Of a stretch of DNA of 43,555 nucleotides, positions 1 to 8,550 are shown one piece after another. Within the stretch, counting starts at the first letter, position 1. Every line of letters starts with the position of its first letter. The DNA lies in assembly GCA_001273385.1 (NCBI GenBank), contig LFWW01000003.1:1-43555 (forward strand), read 5' to 3'. The stretch is from a miscellaneous Crenarchaeota group-6 archaeon AD8-1 (GTDB lineage Archaea; Thermoproteota; Bathyarchaeia; Bathyarchaeales; Bathycorpusculaceae). The notes beneath the pieces are model-generated. The model had not been told where the DNA came from, did not search any database, and was given only the letters and a program-made list of their open reading frames with translations. The translations under genes and the position numbers were made by a program.

Positions 1-387
1 TTATTGAGAAACCGTTGCAGATATCCCGTTCTTAACAAAACAAGACGGCCCAAAACCCCTAGAACCCTCACTGCTAATCTTGCGAACAATCAAATTCAAA
101 CTATTCTCAGTAAAAGACAACATCTTCTCACCCTCAACAGTCAAACTATAAACCTTACGGGGACGCTCACTGCTCATGTTCCAAACACTACTAACCTGCC
201 CTTTCTTTTCCAAAGAGGCTAACAGCGGATAAATGGTGCTTGGCCCAAAATACACTCCAAAGCTTTTTCTTATTTTTGTTATAACCTGGTATCCGTGCAT
301 GGATTGGTTTTTTAGGAATTGAAGGATGATTAGGTCTAGCAGTCCTTTTGCTAGTTTGGTTTGTACTTGTTTTTGGAGGTTTGCCAT
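1..387 (-). CDS. PadR-family transcriptional regulator
   Basis: Winged-helix DNA-binding protein of the PadR family, which usually represses a neighbouring gene or its own promoter. The family signature is visible: a helix with LLDLIILQFL, the MHGYQV segment, then GPSTIYPLLASLEKKG and a wing ending in RKVYSLTVEGEKML. I prefer the ATG at 385-387 (MANLQKQ, about 128 residues). An in-frame ATG at 450 would add 21 low-complexity residues and run close to palindromic sites. The stop codon is the first three bases of the window, so the gene is complete. The target is unknown because the downstream neighbour lies outside the window. Confidence 0.85.
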   Translation of the reverse strand: MANLQKQVQTKLAKGLLDLIILQFLKNQSMHGYQVITKIRKSFGVYFGPSTIYPLLASLEKKGQVSSVWNMSSERPRKVYSLTVEGEKMLSFTENSLNLIVRKISSEGSRGFGPSCFVKNGISATVSQ

Positions 388-446
388 TTTTTTTGTCTCT
401 TTTTGTGTTGTTTTGTTGTACACGTCTACAATATGTCTTTTCTCGT

Positions 447-475
447 ACATATTATGTCGTGTATGTCAATATACG
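447..475. promoter_or_regulatory. Palindromic sites upstream of the PadR gene
   Basis: A perfect 11-base palindrome, ACATA-T-TATGT (447-457), is followed directly by an imperfect inverted repeat running from CGTGTAT to ATATACG (458-475). PadR proteins commonly bind ATGT/ACAT-type dyads, so this may be an autoregulatory operator. It lies 60-90 bases upstream of the preferred start. The function is inferred. Confidence 0.35.
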
Positions 476-629
476 TGAAACAGCCTTATAAGGGCTTTTG
501 CATACTGGAAGCATAATTTTTTTGTGTTTTAGGCTTGTTTTAGGCTTATTTTACCCAATATTTTTTGTCAAAAACAACCTGTAGAACAGAAAAGCAGAAA
601 AACTAGAAATAATACAAATTAACCAATCT

Positions 630-1028
630 ATGAGAGTTCTATTTGTATGCTACGGAAATGCATACCGTAGTCCTTTAGCTGAAGCACTTCTAAAAAAGAT
701 TCGCCCAGACATACAAATTGAATCGGCAGGCTTAATGGTTTCTATTCCTATTTCCAAATCTATAAGAAAATTTCTTAAAAAACATGATGCTGTACAATTT
801 CTGAAAAAAACACCCCAAAGCCTAGATCAAAAAAACCTAAAAACCTTTAACATAATAATTACAATGCAACAAACTCAAACCACAGCAGTTCTAAAAAAGT
901 ACCCTAATTGCAAAAAGCAAATAATTGAATGGAATATAAAAGATCCATACTTGCTTGAAAATGTTAAAGCTGAAGAAATATACAAAGAAATTTACAATAA
1001 AGTAATAGAGCTTGCAGAGTCATTATGA
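630..1028 (+). CDS. Low-molecular-weight protein tyrosine phosphatase / arsenate reductase-like protein
   Basis: Small cytoplasmic phosphatase of the LMW-PTP/ArsC fold. The P-loop is at the extreme N terminus (VLFVCYGNAYRSP), giving C7-x5-R13, and the general acid is D105 in the KDPY motif. At 132 residues it is near the usual 130-160 length for the family. These proteins dephosphorylate phosphotyrosine or reduce arsenate. The redox cysteine pair expected of an arsenate reductase is not evident (the only other cysteine is C94), so phosphatase activity is the better guess. It stands alone, divergent from the PadR gene; no operon partner is seen. The substrate is unknown. Confidence 0.85.
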   Translation: MRVLFVCYGNAYRSPLAEALLKKIRPDIQIESAGLMVSIPISKSIRKFLKKHDAVQFLKKTPQSLDQKNLKTFNIIITMQQTQTTAVLKKYPNCKKQIIEWNIKDPYLLENVKAEEIYKEIYNKVIELAESL

Positions 1029-1086
1029 TTTCTATTTTGGATATTAAAATCCAAAAGATATGAAATAAAAACCCAAAAAAAGTAAA

Positions 1087-1380
1087 CTAAGGTAAACTCC
1101 TTAATCTTGATTCTATTTCAGCTTTAATTTCCGTATCGTCTTCAGTTTCTAGAGCATCTTTTAGCAATTTTCTAGCCACTTCTATCTTTTTATCACCAAA
1201 TTTTTTAGAGAAATTGCTTGGTTGACGTTCATTGAACTTAATACTTTTTGGCAAATTGCACACAAAATTAATAGGATAATCGGGAGATCTATCTAAATCA
1301 ATTATTGCAAACCTTATATGTTTAGGTTTAATATAGCTATCTGAACTGTAATGTTTAGTTATTCTTAATTTTAGATCCAT
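1087..1380 (-). CDS. Hypothetical protein, 97 residues
   Basis: I do not recognise this family. The protein is charged and soluble: an N-terminal half with beta-like segments (LKLRITKHY, RFAIIDLD, INFVCNLP) and a helical C-terminal half rich in Lys and Glu (KKIEVARKLLKDALE, EIKAEIESRLRSL). It has no membrane segment or cysteine motif. A ribosome binding site (GGAG) lies about 10 bases before the ATG, which supports a real gene. It is convergent with the phosphatase gene and has a long empty stretch upstream. Confidence 0.6.
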   Translation of the reverse strand: MDLKLRITKHYSSDSYIKPKHIRFAIIDLDRSPDYPINFVCNLPKSIKFNERQPSNFSKKFGDKKIEVARKLLKDALETEDDTEIKAEIESRLRSLP

Positions 1381-2079
1381 AACATTTCAACTCCTAACCG
1401 AGATTTCTTGATTAAATCATTACTCAATTAATAATATTTGCCCTTCCGTTCAATAATCTTTGGTCACTTAAAATTGTTTACTTTTTAAGTTGAAAATATT
1501 TTTAAAAAAATTTATTGCTCAAACATATCCTAAATCCTTTTAAAAAAAGATGTTGTTGAATCTAAAAATTCCTCAAAAATAAATAACTTATTTAAATAGA
1601 GCATTAATACAAAATTATGCTATGAATTCAATAATTTATAATTTATTTTAATTTTTATTGAAAAAGAAGATCTCGACATCTAGATAAAATTAGCAACCTA
1701 CTCTAATCGGTACTTTTCTTTTCTCCAATCCTCTCCTCCTCTTAAAGAGATGTATAACAAATATACATATAAGCTTTTTTGTTGAACACATATACATATA
1801 GAATTCTGAAAAACTGGAAAAAAATGATTTAAATCCAAGATTAAAACTCAAATTTAAGTGGAAATATTCTGAAATCAAATAACCCTAATACAAATAATAA
1901 TAAAAATTCCTTAAAAATAAAATATTTAAGCGCGTGAGCCAGCAGGTCAAAAGAATGCTTATTTAAAGTTAGGATCAAAAACATGGCATAGTCTGATTTA
2001 AGATATATTTCGAGACACGTAATTCAACACATAAACGAGAACTCCCAAATAAGCATTTGATACTGAGGAGTTAAAGACT
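1381..2079. other. AT-rich intergenic stretch
   Basis: About 700 bases with no convincing gene. A 62-codon reading frame on the minus strand (1690-1878) has biased hydrophobic composition and no family resemblance, so I do not call it. Two copies of ATATACATATA occur near 1760-1800. A TATA-like ATATTTAAG near 1922 and a distant inverted repeat (listed separately) precede the membrane protein gene. Confidence 0.5.
1954..2057 (+). repeat. Inverted repeat in the leader of the DUF5658 gene
   Basis: AATGCTTATTT (1954-1964) and AAATAAGCATT (2047-2057) are perfect 11-base complements separated by 82 bases. They end 22 bases before the ATG and just upstream of the GAGGAG ribosome binding site. In a transcript starting near 1950 (a TATA-like element lies near 1922), they could close a structured leader. 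Function is not shown. Confidence 0.35.
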
Positions 2080-2430
2080 ATGTTTAATTTTAGACCTATG
2101 CCTTGTCTTTCAATTATAACAGTAGGATCATTAGATTGGTTAACAACAGTTATTGGAATCACATATTTTGGCGCAGTAGAAGGGAATCCCCTTATGGCAC
2201 AATTAATCTCAAACAATCTTTTTCTCTATTCCATAATAAAACTTCTTACAACTTTAATAATAGGATTCATTTTCTATAAAGCAGAAAAATTGCTTTCTAA
2301 CATACAAGATAAAAACAACAGATTTTTTAAATTAACTCGTGCAGGAGTAAGGATTACATATACATTTGCAACTATTATATTAGTTGTCGCTATTCTAAAC
2401 AACATTTTTATTGTCATTCAAAAAATCTAA
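2080..2430 (+). CDS. DUF5658-like small membrane protein
   Basis: A protein of 116 residues with three or four predicted membrane helices (about 10-28, 48-66, 92-114). The conserved loop of the DUF5658 group is visible: LDWLTTVIGITYFGAVEGNP, with an Asp in the first helix and a Glu-Gly-Asn-Pro turn. The biochemical role of the family is unknown to me. A strong GAGGAG ribosome binding site precedes the ATG at the expected distance. The gene lies between an empty AT-rich region and tRNA-Ser and is probably transcribed alone. Confidence 0.7.
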   Translation: MFNFRPMPCLSIITVGSLDWLTTVIGITYFGAVEGNPLMAQLISNNLFLYSIIKLLTTLIIGFIFYKAEKLLSNIQDKNNRFFKLTRAGVRITYTFATIILVVAILNNIFIVIQKI

Positions 2431-2563
2431 AAAAATAAAACAATTTCAGTAAATTACAGTAATTTTCTATTTTACTATAACTTGAAAAAACTAAAATTCT
2501 TCAAAAAAATCTGAAGGAAATAGAAAACAGAAATAAACAAGAAGATTTAATTAAAATAAAAGA

Positions 2564-2651
2564 GCCGGGATGGCAGAGTGGATAACGCGCAGGCCTTGAG
2601 AGTCTGTGGACCTTTAGGTCCGCATGGGTTCGAATCCCATTCCCGGCGCCA
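2564..2651 (+). tRNA. tRNA-Ser(UGA), CCA encoded
   Basis: Class II tRNA with a long variable arm. The acceptor stem GCCGGGA pairs perfectly with TCCCGGC, the anticodon stem is CAGGC/GTCTG, and the seven-base loop CTTGAGA gives anticodon TGA (Ser). The T-loop is GTTCGAATC. G73 is followed by an encoded CCA (2649-2651). An AT-rich TATA-like sequence (TTTAATTAAAATA) lies about 10-20 bases upstream. Confidence 0.95.
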
Positions 2652-2740
2652 TCATCGAATTTACTTATCACAGCTAATCTTTTTAGATCAAATAATCATT
2701 ATACTTAGTCAATAAAAAGAACCGAAATAAGGCTAAACTT

Positions 2741-3067
2741 ATGGTATTTATGAAGATTGCGATCATAGCAGATGAGGATACAGTAAATTGTTTTAAATTA
2801 GCTGGATTGAAGCACGCGTATTCAGTGAAAAACGCATCAGAGGCTGAAGAACTTATTCGTGAAGTCTCAACCAAATCTGACTTTGCAATGATAGTTACAA
2901 CCGATACAATAGCCAACCGAATAAAGGCAACTATTAACGAGATAACTGAGAAAGTTAAGTTCCCAATTATTATCTCAATTCAAAAACTTGGAGAAAAACC
3001 ACAGCCACAATTTGATCCCATTACTGAAATTATTAAACGAAAAACTGGAATCGAACTTAAATTGTAA
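2741..3067 (+). CDS. atpF: A-type ATP synthase subunit F
   Basis: Small central-stalk subunit of the archaeal A1Ao ATP synthase, contacting subunit D and the A3B3 hexamer. The 108-residue length and Rossmann-like pattern fit the family: IAIIADEDTVNCFKLAGL at the N terminus and FPIIISIQKLGE near residues 77-88. Two nearby ATG codons (residues 1 and 4) are possible starts; the second, MKIAIIAD, resembles the family start better. It is the first gene of the F-A-B-D-C run, 29 bases before atpA and shortly after tRNA-Ser. Confidence 0.93.
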   Translation: MVFMKIAIIADEDTVNCFKLAGLKHAYSVKNASEAEELIREVSTKSDFAMIVTTDTIANRIKATINEITEKVKFPIIISIQKLGEKPQPQFDPITEIIKRKTGIELKL

Positions 3068-3096
3068 AATTTAGAAAAAGTAGAAAGTGATTAGAT

Positions 3097-4884
3097 TTGT
3101 CAAAAAAAATTATAGGCAGAGTGTCTCGTGTCGCTGGTTCATTTGTAACTGCAAAATGTATGAGAGGATCTCAGATGTTTGAACTTGTAAAAGTGGGTGA
3201 TGCAGGAGTAATCGGTGAAATTATCCGACTTGAAGGAAATGTTGCAGTTATACAAGCCTACGAAGAGACAGAAGGAATAAAACTAGGAGAGAATGTTTTA
3301 GCAACAGGTAAACCATTATCTGTTGAACTTGGTCCAGGTTTAATTGGACAAATATTTGATGGTGTGCAAAGACCTTTAACTGTTATTTCAAATATGTTTG
3401 GTCCCTTCATTAAAAGAGGAGTAGAAACCTTAGCTCTTGATCCTAAGAAGGAATGGAAGTTTAACCCTATTCTAAAAAAAGGAGTTAAAGTTATTGGTGG
3501 AGATATTATTGGAACAGTCCAAGAAACATCATTATTAAATCAAGGAATTATGGTTCCTCCAAATATCTCAGGAATAATAGAGAATATTTACTCAGAAGGA
3601 AAATACACCATAATTGATCCAATTGCAAAAATTAAAACATCAAAAGGATTAGAGAATATTTTCCTGATGCATACTTGGCCAGTGAGAAAACCTCGACCAT
3701 ATAAAACTATGCTTCCTCCGACTGAACCTTTGTTAAGTGGACAGCGCATTATCGATTCTTTCTTCCCTATAGCAAAAGGTGGAATAACGGCTACAACAGG
3801 AGGTTTTGGAACAGGAAAAACTGTGGTTTTGCAGACTTTGGCTATGTGGGTCGATGCTGACGTTGTAGTTTACATTGGTTGCGGAGAAAGAGGCAATGAG
3901 ATGGCAGATGTTCTAAATAGATTTTCAAAATTAAAATTGGGCAGTTCTGATCATCCATTAATGGACAGGACTATTTTTGTTGCAAATGTTTCAAACATGC
4001 CCATTGTTGCTAGAGAAGCAAGTATATACACAGGAATAACTTTAGCAGAATATTACCGTGATATGGGTTATAATGTAGCTCTTATGGCAGATTCAACTTC
4101 TAGATGGGCAGAGGCTCTCCGAGAAATTTCAGGTCGCCTAGAAGAAATGCCAGGAGAAGAGGGATACCCTGCATATTTAGCTTCTAGATTAGCAGAATTT
4201 TATGCTAGGGCAGGACAAGTTAAGACTATGGGAACAAAAGACAGAGTCGGATCCATTACAGTCTTGGCTGCAATTTCTCCCCCTGGAGGCGACTTTTCAG
4301 AACCTGTTACAACTAATACCTTAAGAATTGCTAAAGTATTTTGGGCACTTGATTTTGCATTAGCTCACAGAAGACATTTTCCTGCAATAAATTGGTTCAT
4401 GAGCTATTCTGAATACATTCCTATGCTTGAGCCTTGGTTTGCAAAAGTTGAAAGAGATTGGCAAAAACTTTGCGGGGAGGCAAGAACTCTTCTCAAAGAG
4501 GAAGAGGAATTAAGAGAAATAGTTGCTTTAATAGGTGCAGAAATCTTAGGAGACAAACAGAGATCAGTTTTTGAAACGGCAAAAATGCTAAAAGAATATT
4601 TTCTACTTCAAAATGCTTTTCATCCTGTGGATGCGTATTGTCCAATTGCTAAGACTTATAAAATGCTACGTATCTTTTTGAAATTTTATGATAAAACTAA
4701 AACAGCTATAGAATCAGGGGTTCCTCTAACTAGAATTCTTGGTTTGCCCATTCGCGAAAAATTGAGTCGTCTAAAGATAACACCAACTAATGAATTCGAC
4801 CAAGTTTATAATGAAATTGATAAAGAAATGAATGAACAATTTGAGAAATTAGAGTTAAAAGATCTTGAGGAGGATAAGATATGA
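3097..4884 (+). CDS. atpA: A-type ATP synthase catalytic subunit A
   Basis: Catalytic, nucleotide-binding subunit of the A1 head (595 residues, typical length). The N-terminal beta barrel (about 1-75) is followed by the A-specific non-homologous insert (about 110-200), the P-loop GGFGTGKT (235-242), the [21 protein letters not shown] segment characteristic of A/V-type A subunits, and a helical C-terminal domain. The start is TTG, preceded by GTGATT as ribosome binding site, and reads [14 protein letters not shown] as expected. Its stop overlaps the atpB start by four bases (ATGA), indicating translational coupling. Confidence 0.98.
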   Translation: MSKKIIGRVSRVAGSFVTAKCMRGSQMFELVKVGDAGVIGEIIRLEGNVAVIQAYEETEGIKLGENVLATGKPLSVELGPGLIGQIFDGVQRPLTVISNMFGPFIKRGVETLALDPKKEWKFNPILKKGVKVIGGDIIGTVQETSLLNQGIMVPPNISGIIENIYSEGKYTIIDPIAKIKTSKGLENIFLMHTWPVRKPRPYKTMLPPTEPLLSGQRIIDSFFPIAKGGITATTGGFGTGKTVVLQTLAMWVDADVVVYIGCGERGNEMADVLNRFSKLKLGSSDHPLMDRTIFVANVSNMPIVAREASIYTGITLAEYYRDMGYNVALMADSTSRWAEALREISGRLEEMPGEEGYPAYLASRLAEFYARAGQVKTMGTKDRVGSITVLAAISPPGGDFSEPVTTNTLRIAKVFWALDFALAHRRHFPAINWFMSYSEYIPMLEPWFAKVERDWQKLCGEARTLLKEEEELREIVALIGAEILGDKQRSVFETAKMLKEYFLLQNAFHPVDAYCPIAKTYKMLRIFLKFYDKTKTAIESGVPLTRILGLPIREKLSRLKITPTNEFDQVYNEIDKEMNEQFEKLELKDLEEDKI

Positions 4885-6281
4885 GAAATAAATCTCATAT
4901 TGGAGTAAAATATTATACTATAAAAGAAATTACAGGACCATTGATTTTTTGTGAATCTGTTTCTGGTGTTGGTTTTGGTGAGATTGTAAAAGTATTAACT
5001 CCATCTGAAGGAGAAAAAATTGGCCAAGTTATTGACATTAGTGATGAGATTACTGTTATTCAAGTTTTTGAAGGAACATCCGGATTAAGTATAGAAACTA
5101 CAGCTGTTCGTTTCACTGGAGAAACGCTAAAGTTACCTGTTTCAACGGATATGTTTGGGCGTATGTTTACAGGAACTGGAGAACCTACAGATGGTGGTCC
5201 AAATATTATCCCAGAAAAATTTCTTGATATTCATGCACCTACAATAAATCCTTGTTCGAGAGAACATCCAACAAAGTTTATCCAAACAGGTATTTCAGTT
5301 ATAGATGGACTAAACACCTTGCTGCTTGGACAAAAACTTCCTTTATTATCAGGAACAGGATTACCACACAAACTATTAGCTTCACAAATTGTAAAACAAG
5401 CCAAAGTTGTAGGAGAAGAAGAAGGATTCACAATAATATTTGCGGCTATGGGAATAACCTCTGATGAAGTAAAATTCTTCAGAGATGATTTTCTGAGAAT
5501 GGGTGCTATGGGTAAGGTGATTATGTTTGTAAATCGTGCAGAAGAGCCTGCAATTGAGAGAATATTGACGCCTAGAATGGCTCTAACTGCGGCGGAATAT
5601 TTTGCATTTGAACACGATTTACATGTACTAGTAATACTCGTAGACATGACAAATTATTGTGAAGCCCTTCGTGAGATTTCGGCTTCTCGATTAGAAATAC
5701 CAGGAAGACGTGGATATCCAGGATACATGTATACCGATTTAGCAACGATATATGAGAGAGCGGGAATAATAAAAGGAAAAAAAGGATCCGTTACTCAAAT
5801 GCCAATTCTAACAATGCCTGACGATGACATAACACATCCTATATCAGATTTAACTAGTTACATCACTGAAGGCCAGATTATTCTTGATAGAGAAATGTTT
5901 AAAAAAGGAATTTATCCGCCTATCGATCCTTTACCTTGCTTATCCCGCTTAATGGATAAGGGTATTGGATCGAATAAAACAAGAGAAGACCACAAACAAC
6001 TTTCAGACCAACTTTATTATGCTTATGCTGAAGGTAAAATTGTGCAAGGTACCGCTTTAGTTTCAGGAGAAAAAGCATTAACTACTATTGATAAGCTGTA
6101 TCTTAAATTCATGGAGAGATTTGAAGAAGAATTTATCAGTCAAAACTATAATGAAAATCGAGACATAGAAGATACTCTAAATATTGGATGGAGACTCTTG
6201 TCAATACTTCCCAAACCAGAGCTAACAAGAATTGAACCAGAAATAATTAAAAAATATCATCCTAACCATGGAAAAAATTAG
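4881..6281 (+). CDS. atpB: A-type ATP synthase non-catalytic subunit B
   Basis: Non-catalytic partner of subunit A in the A3B3 head (466 residues). It lacks a canonical P-loop, having [14 protein letters not shown] at that position as B subunits do. It shows the conserved [36 protein letters not shown] stretch (in several parts) and [27 protein letters not shown] ribosome binding site (GAGGAT) lies inside the end of atpA. The start at 4881 adds about ten residues before [13 protein letters not shown] later start is not evident, so I keep it. Confidence 0.98.
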   Translation: MRNKSHIGVKYYTIKEITGPLIFCESVSGVGFGEIVKVLTPSEGEKIGQVIDISDEITVIQVFEGTSGLSIETTAVRFTGETLKLPVSTDMFGRMFTGTGEPTDGGPNIIPEKFLDIHAPTINPCSREHPTKFIQTGISVIDGLNTLLLGQKLPLLSGTGLPHKLLASQIVKQAKVVGEEEGFTIIFAAMGITSDEVKFFRDDFLRMGAMGKVIMFVNRAEEPAIERILTPRMALTAAEYFAFEHDLHVLVILVDMTNYCEALREISASRLEIPGRRGYPGYMYTDLATIYERAGIIKGKKGSVTQMPILTMPDDDITHPISDLTSYITEGQIILDREMFKKGIYPPIDPLPCLSRLMDKGIGSNKTREDHKQLSDQLYYAYAEGKIVQGTALVSGEKALTTIDKLYLKFMERFEEEFISQNYNENRDIEDTLNIGWRLLSILPKPELTRIEPEIIKKYHPNHGKN

Positions 6282-6300
6282 CATCTTAAAGTGAATTGAA

Positions 6301-6960
6301 ATGTCATCAGATAAAATGGAAGTTCATCCAACTAGACAGGAGTTATTGAAACTAAAAAAAAGAAAATCCTTAGCCGAAGGAATAGCAGATATATTACAAA
6401 AAGATCTAGAGACACTAATAATAAGCTTAATAGAATTTAGAAAGAAAGCGCATGTAGCCCGAGACCGATTATATGAAAAAATGGATTATGCCTATTCAAG
6501 TTTTTTTAAAGCAGAGATGAAGACTGGTTCCATTACAATCAAAGAAATATCCTTATCTTCACCAACTGTTGAATTTGGTATTGAAACAAATATAACAAAA
6601 GGAGTCTTAGGATTACCCTTCTCGATTTTCAATCTTATCAAGGAAGATAACTTAGAATCAAGATCTCGATTTGATATTTCAGAAACACCAGTTCAATTAG
6701 AAGAAGCATCTTCAACAATCCGAGAAGCAATAAATTTTATTGTTAAACTAGCAGAATTAACAGCCATAATAAGAGAGATTCTCGAACTGATATCAATAAA
6801 AAGAAGACAAATCAACAGGATCAGATTTAAAATCATACCTCAACTTGATGCTACAATCAAGTATGTAGAATTAATTCTTGAAGAAATTGAACGGCAGGAT
6901 GCCATCAGAGTAAGAGTTCTACAACGTAAACGTAAACAAAGATCAGCAAAAACAGTTTAG
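6301..6960 (+). CDS. atpD: A-type ATP synthase subunit D
   Basis: Central rotor shaft subunit, a long antiparallel coiled coil, 219 residues. The N terminus has the conserved VHPTRQELLKLKKRKSLAEG segment and the C terminus has the matching RRQINRIRFKIIPQLDATIKYVE helix with EEIERQDAIRVRVLQRKRK. The middle globular part (about 70-110) links the helices. It lies 19 bases after atpB and just before atpC in the same unit. Confidence 0.97.
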   Translation: MSSDKMEVHPTRQELLKLKKRKSLAEGIADILQKDLETLIISLIEFRKKAHVARDRLYEKMDYAYSSFFKAEMKTGSITIKEISLSSPTVEFGIETNITKGVLGLPFSIFNLIKEDNLESRSRFDISETPVQLEEASSTIREAINFIVKLAELTAIIREILELISIKRRQINRIRFKIIPQLDATIKYVELILEEIERQDAIRVRVLQRKRKQRSAKTV

Positions 6961-6972
6961 AGATATTTGATT

Positions 6973-8055
6973 ATGAAAACTTTGAAGTACAACGAAATCA
7001 TGCCTAGAGTTGCCATTGAAAAACTAAAGCTAATTGAAGAAGAAGATCTGGTTGATTTAGTTGGTAGAAACCTTGAAGCTATTCGTTGTGCATTAATAGA
7101 AACCTCATATAGAGATGAAATACTAAAATTATTACCCCAAGAAACTAATTCAAATTCTTTAGAAGAAGCTATACTCGAAAATTATGCACAGACAATGAAA
7201 AAATTAATAAATTTTTCATCAGGGAATCTAAAAAAATTACTCCTAGCATTTATTAGAAAAATTGAAACATCAAATATCAAATCTTTGTTAAGAGCGAAAA
7301 AAGCTAATATAAATTTAGATGAAGCAATCAACAATATGATCCCAATTGGATTCCTTACCAAGGATCGTTGTCGAGAGATATTATCTAAATCGAAAACTAT
7401 TGAGGATGTAATGGAACATCTTTTTGATACAGAATATGGAGATATTATTCAAAATAATATGACCGAAATAAAAACTGCCAATAGCTTATTACCACTAGAA
7501 CTTGCTTTAGATCAAGTAAGTTATACTGGAATTTCTAAAGTGATCGAAAAATTCAAAGGATTAGATAAAAAAATAGCAAAGAATGTTATAGGAATTGAGA
7601 TAGATTCTATAAATATTAAAATTATTTTAAGGGGAAAAGCCAAACGTATCCCAAAAGAGATAATAAAGAAATATTTGTTACCTTCTTTTTTTATTAGAAA
7701 AAATACATTTTTGAAAGGATTAGAAACATCGGATATGAATGATTTAATAGTCAGTCTAATGTCAAATAACAAGTTTGCCAACAATCCATTTTATAGAAAT
7801 ATTTTTAGTCAAATATTGGAAAAAAATTATTTATCAATGGGCCAAATTGAGCATGAGCTTGAAAAAGCTTCACTAAGAGTAAGTTTGAGTATGCAAAAAA
7901 AATATTTGAAGTATTATAACTTGAGTTCTGTTTTGGTACTACTTAACTTAAAAAGAATAGAAATCAAGAATTTAAGATGTATAATTGTTGGCTCAAAAAG
8001 AGAAGTTAATTCTTCTGAAGTTAAACGTTTTTTAATTCTAAAAAACAATAATTAA
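6973..8055 (+). CDS. atpC: A-type ATP synthase subunit C
   Basis: Funnel-shaped socket subunit (V-type d homologue) that joins the central stalk to the membrane ring, about 360 residues. Recognised by position, length and the all-helical, Leu/Lys-rich threefold pattern with motifs such as LRAKKANINLDEA, LRGKAKRIPKEI and the C-terminal LKRIEIKNLRCIIVG, which is diagnostic of the V/A-type C/d family. A TTG at 6967 would add two residues; I prefer the ATG at 6973. This is the last gene of the plus-strand unit and converges on atpK with only 48 bases between the stop codons. Confidence 0.93.
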   Translation: MKTLKYNEIMPRVAIEKLKLIEEEDLVDLVGRNLEAIRCALIETSYRDEILKLLPQETNSNSLEEAILENYAQTMKKLINFSSGNLKKLLLAFIRKIETSNIKSLLRAKKANINLDEAINNMIPIGFLTKDRCREILSKSKTIEDVMEHLFDTEYGDIIQNNMTEIKTANSLLPLELALDQVSYTGISKVIEKFKGLDKKIAKNVIGIEIDSINIKIILRGKAKRIPKEIIKKYLLPSFFIRKNTFLKGLETSDMNDLIVSLMSNNKFANNPFYRNIFSQILEKNYLSMGQIEHELEKASLRVSLSMQKKYLKYYNLSSVLVLLNLKRIEIKNLRCIIVGSKREVNSSEVKRFLILKNNN

Positions 8056-8103
8056 ATAGCATGTACATTAAAAACATAAACGCTTATTGATTGAGTTAAA
8101 TAT

Positions 8104-8550
8104 TTAGGGAACTAACATGAAAGCGATTAGCAGACCATAAATGGCTAATGCTTCAGACAACACCACACCTAAGATATTTGTGGCATAACTCTCAGGTTTC
8201 TCAACTGCAGCAGTCATTAAAGCTGGACCACAATATGATATTCCCAAACTTGCAGCTGCTGCAGCACCTCCCATAGCTACTCCTGCAAAAAGAGCCTGCA
8301 TCCCTGCAACTGTTGTACTGATGTCAGGCAGTTTAGATACTATCATAAAGGCAATTAATAGACCATAAATTGCAAGAGCTTCTCCTAATACAATAGTTAT
8401 TAGCAATCTGCTACCATACTCAGGTTTTTCAGAGGTTACTGAAGCCAAAGCTGGTGCACAATTGATTATTGCAAAAGCTGCACTCACACCAGAACCTATT
8501 GTAGCAACTGCAATTCCTATAATAGCATATGTGCTAGGATCCATATTCAT
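8104..8550 (-). CDS. atpK: A-type ATP synthase membrane ring subunit K (two-hairpin form)
   Basis: Proteolipid subunit of the Ao rotor ring. At 148 residues it is twice the basic c-subunit size. Four membrane helices form two hairpins that repeat each other: GEALAIYGLLIAFM near residues 56-69 and SEALAIYGLLIAFM at the C terminus. Both hairpins keep the ion-carrying Glu, so each protein should provide two binding sites. The AIGIGVATIGSG-type first helix is also typical. Its start lies 17 bases inside the end of atpI, so the I-K pair is translationally coupled. Whether it carries H+ or Na+ cannot be decided by eye. Confidence 0.97.
   Translation of the reverse strand: MNMDPSTYAIIGIAVATIGSGVSAAFAIINCAPALASVTSEKPEYGSRLLITIVLGEALAIYGLLIAFMIVSKLPDISTTVAGMQALFAGVAMGGAAAAASLGISYCGPALMTAAVEKPESYATNILGVVLSEALAIYGLLIAFMLVP

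Noticed and set aside
1690-1878. 62-codon minus-strand frame in the AT-rich spacer
   Set aside because: Phe/Ser/Tyr-rich low-complexity product, no ribosome binding site, no homology recognised.
5231-5647. 138-codon open frame on the minus strand inside atpB
   Set aside because: Lies entirely antisense to a certain ATP synthase gene; composition (Ser/Ile/Pro-rich) is that of a shadow frame.
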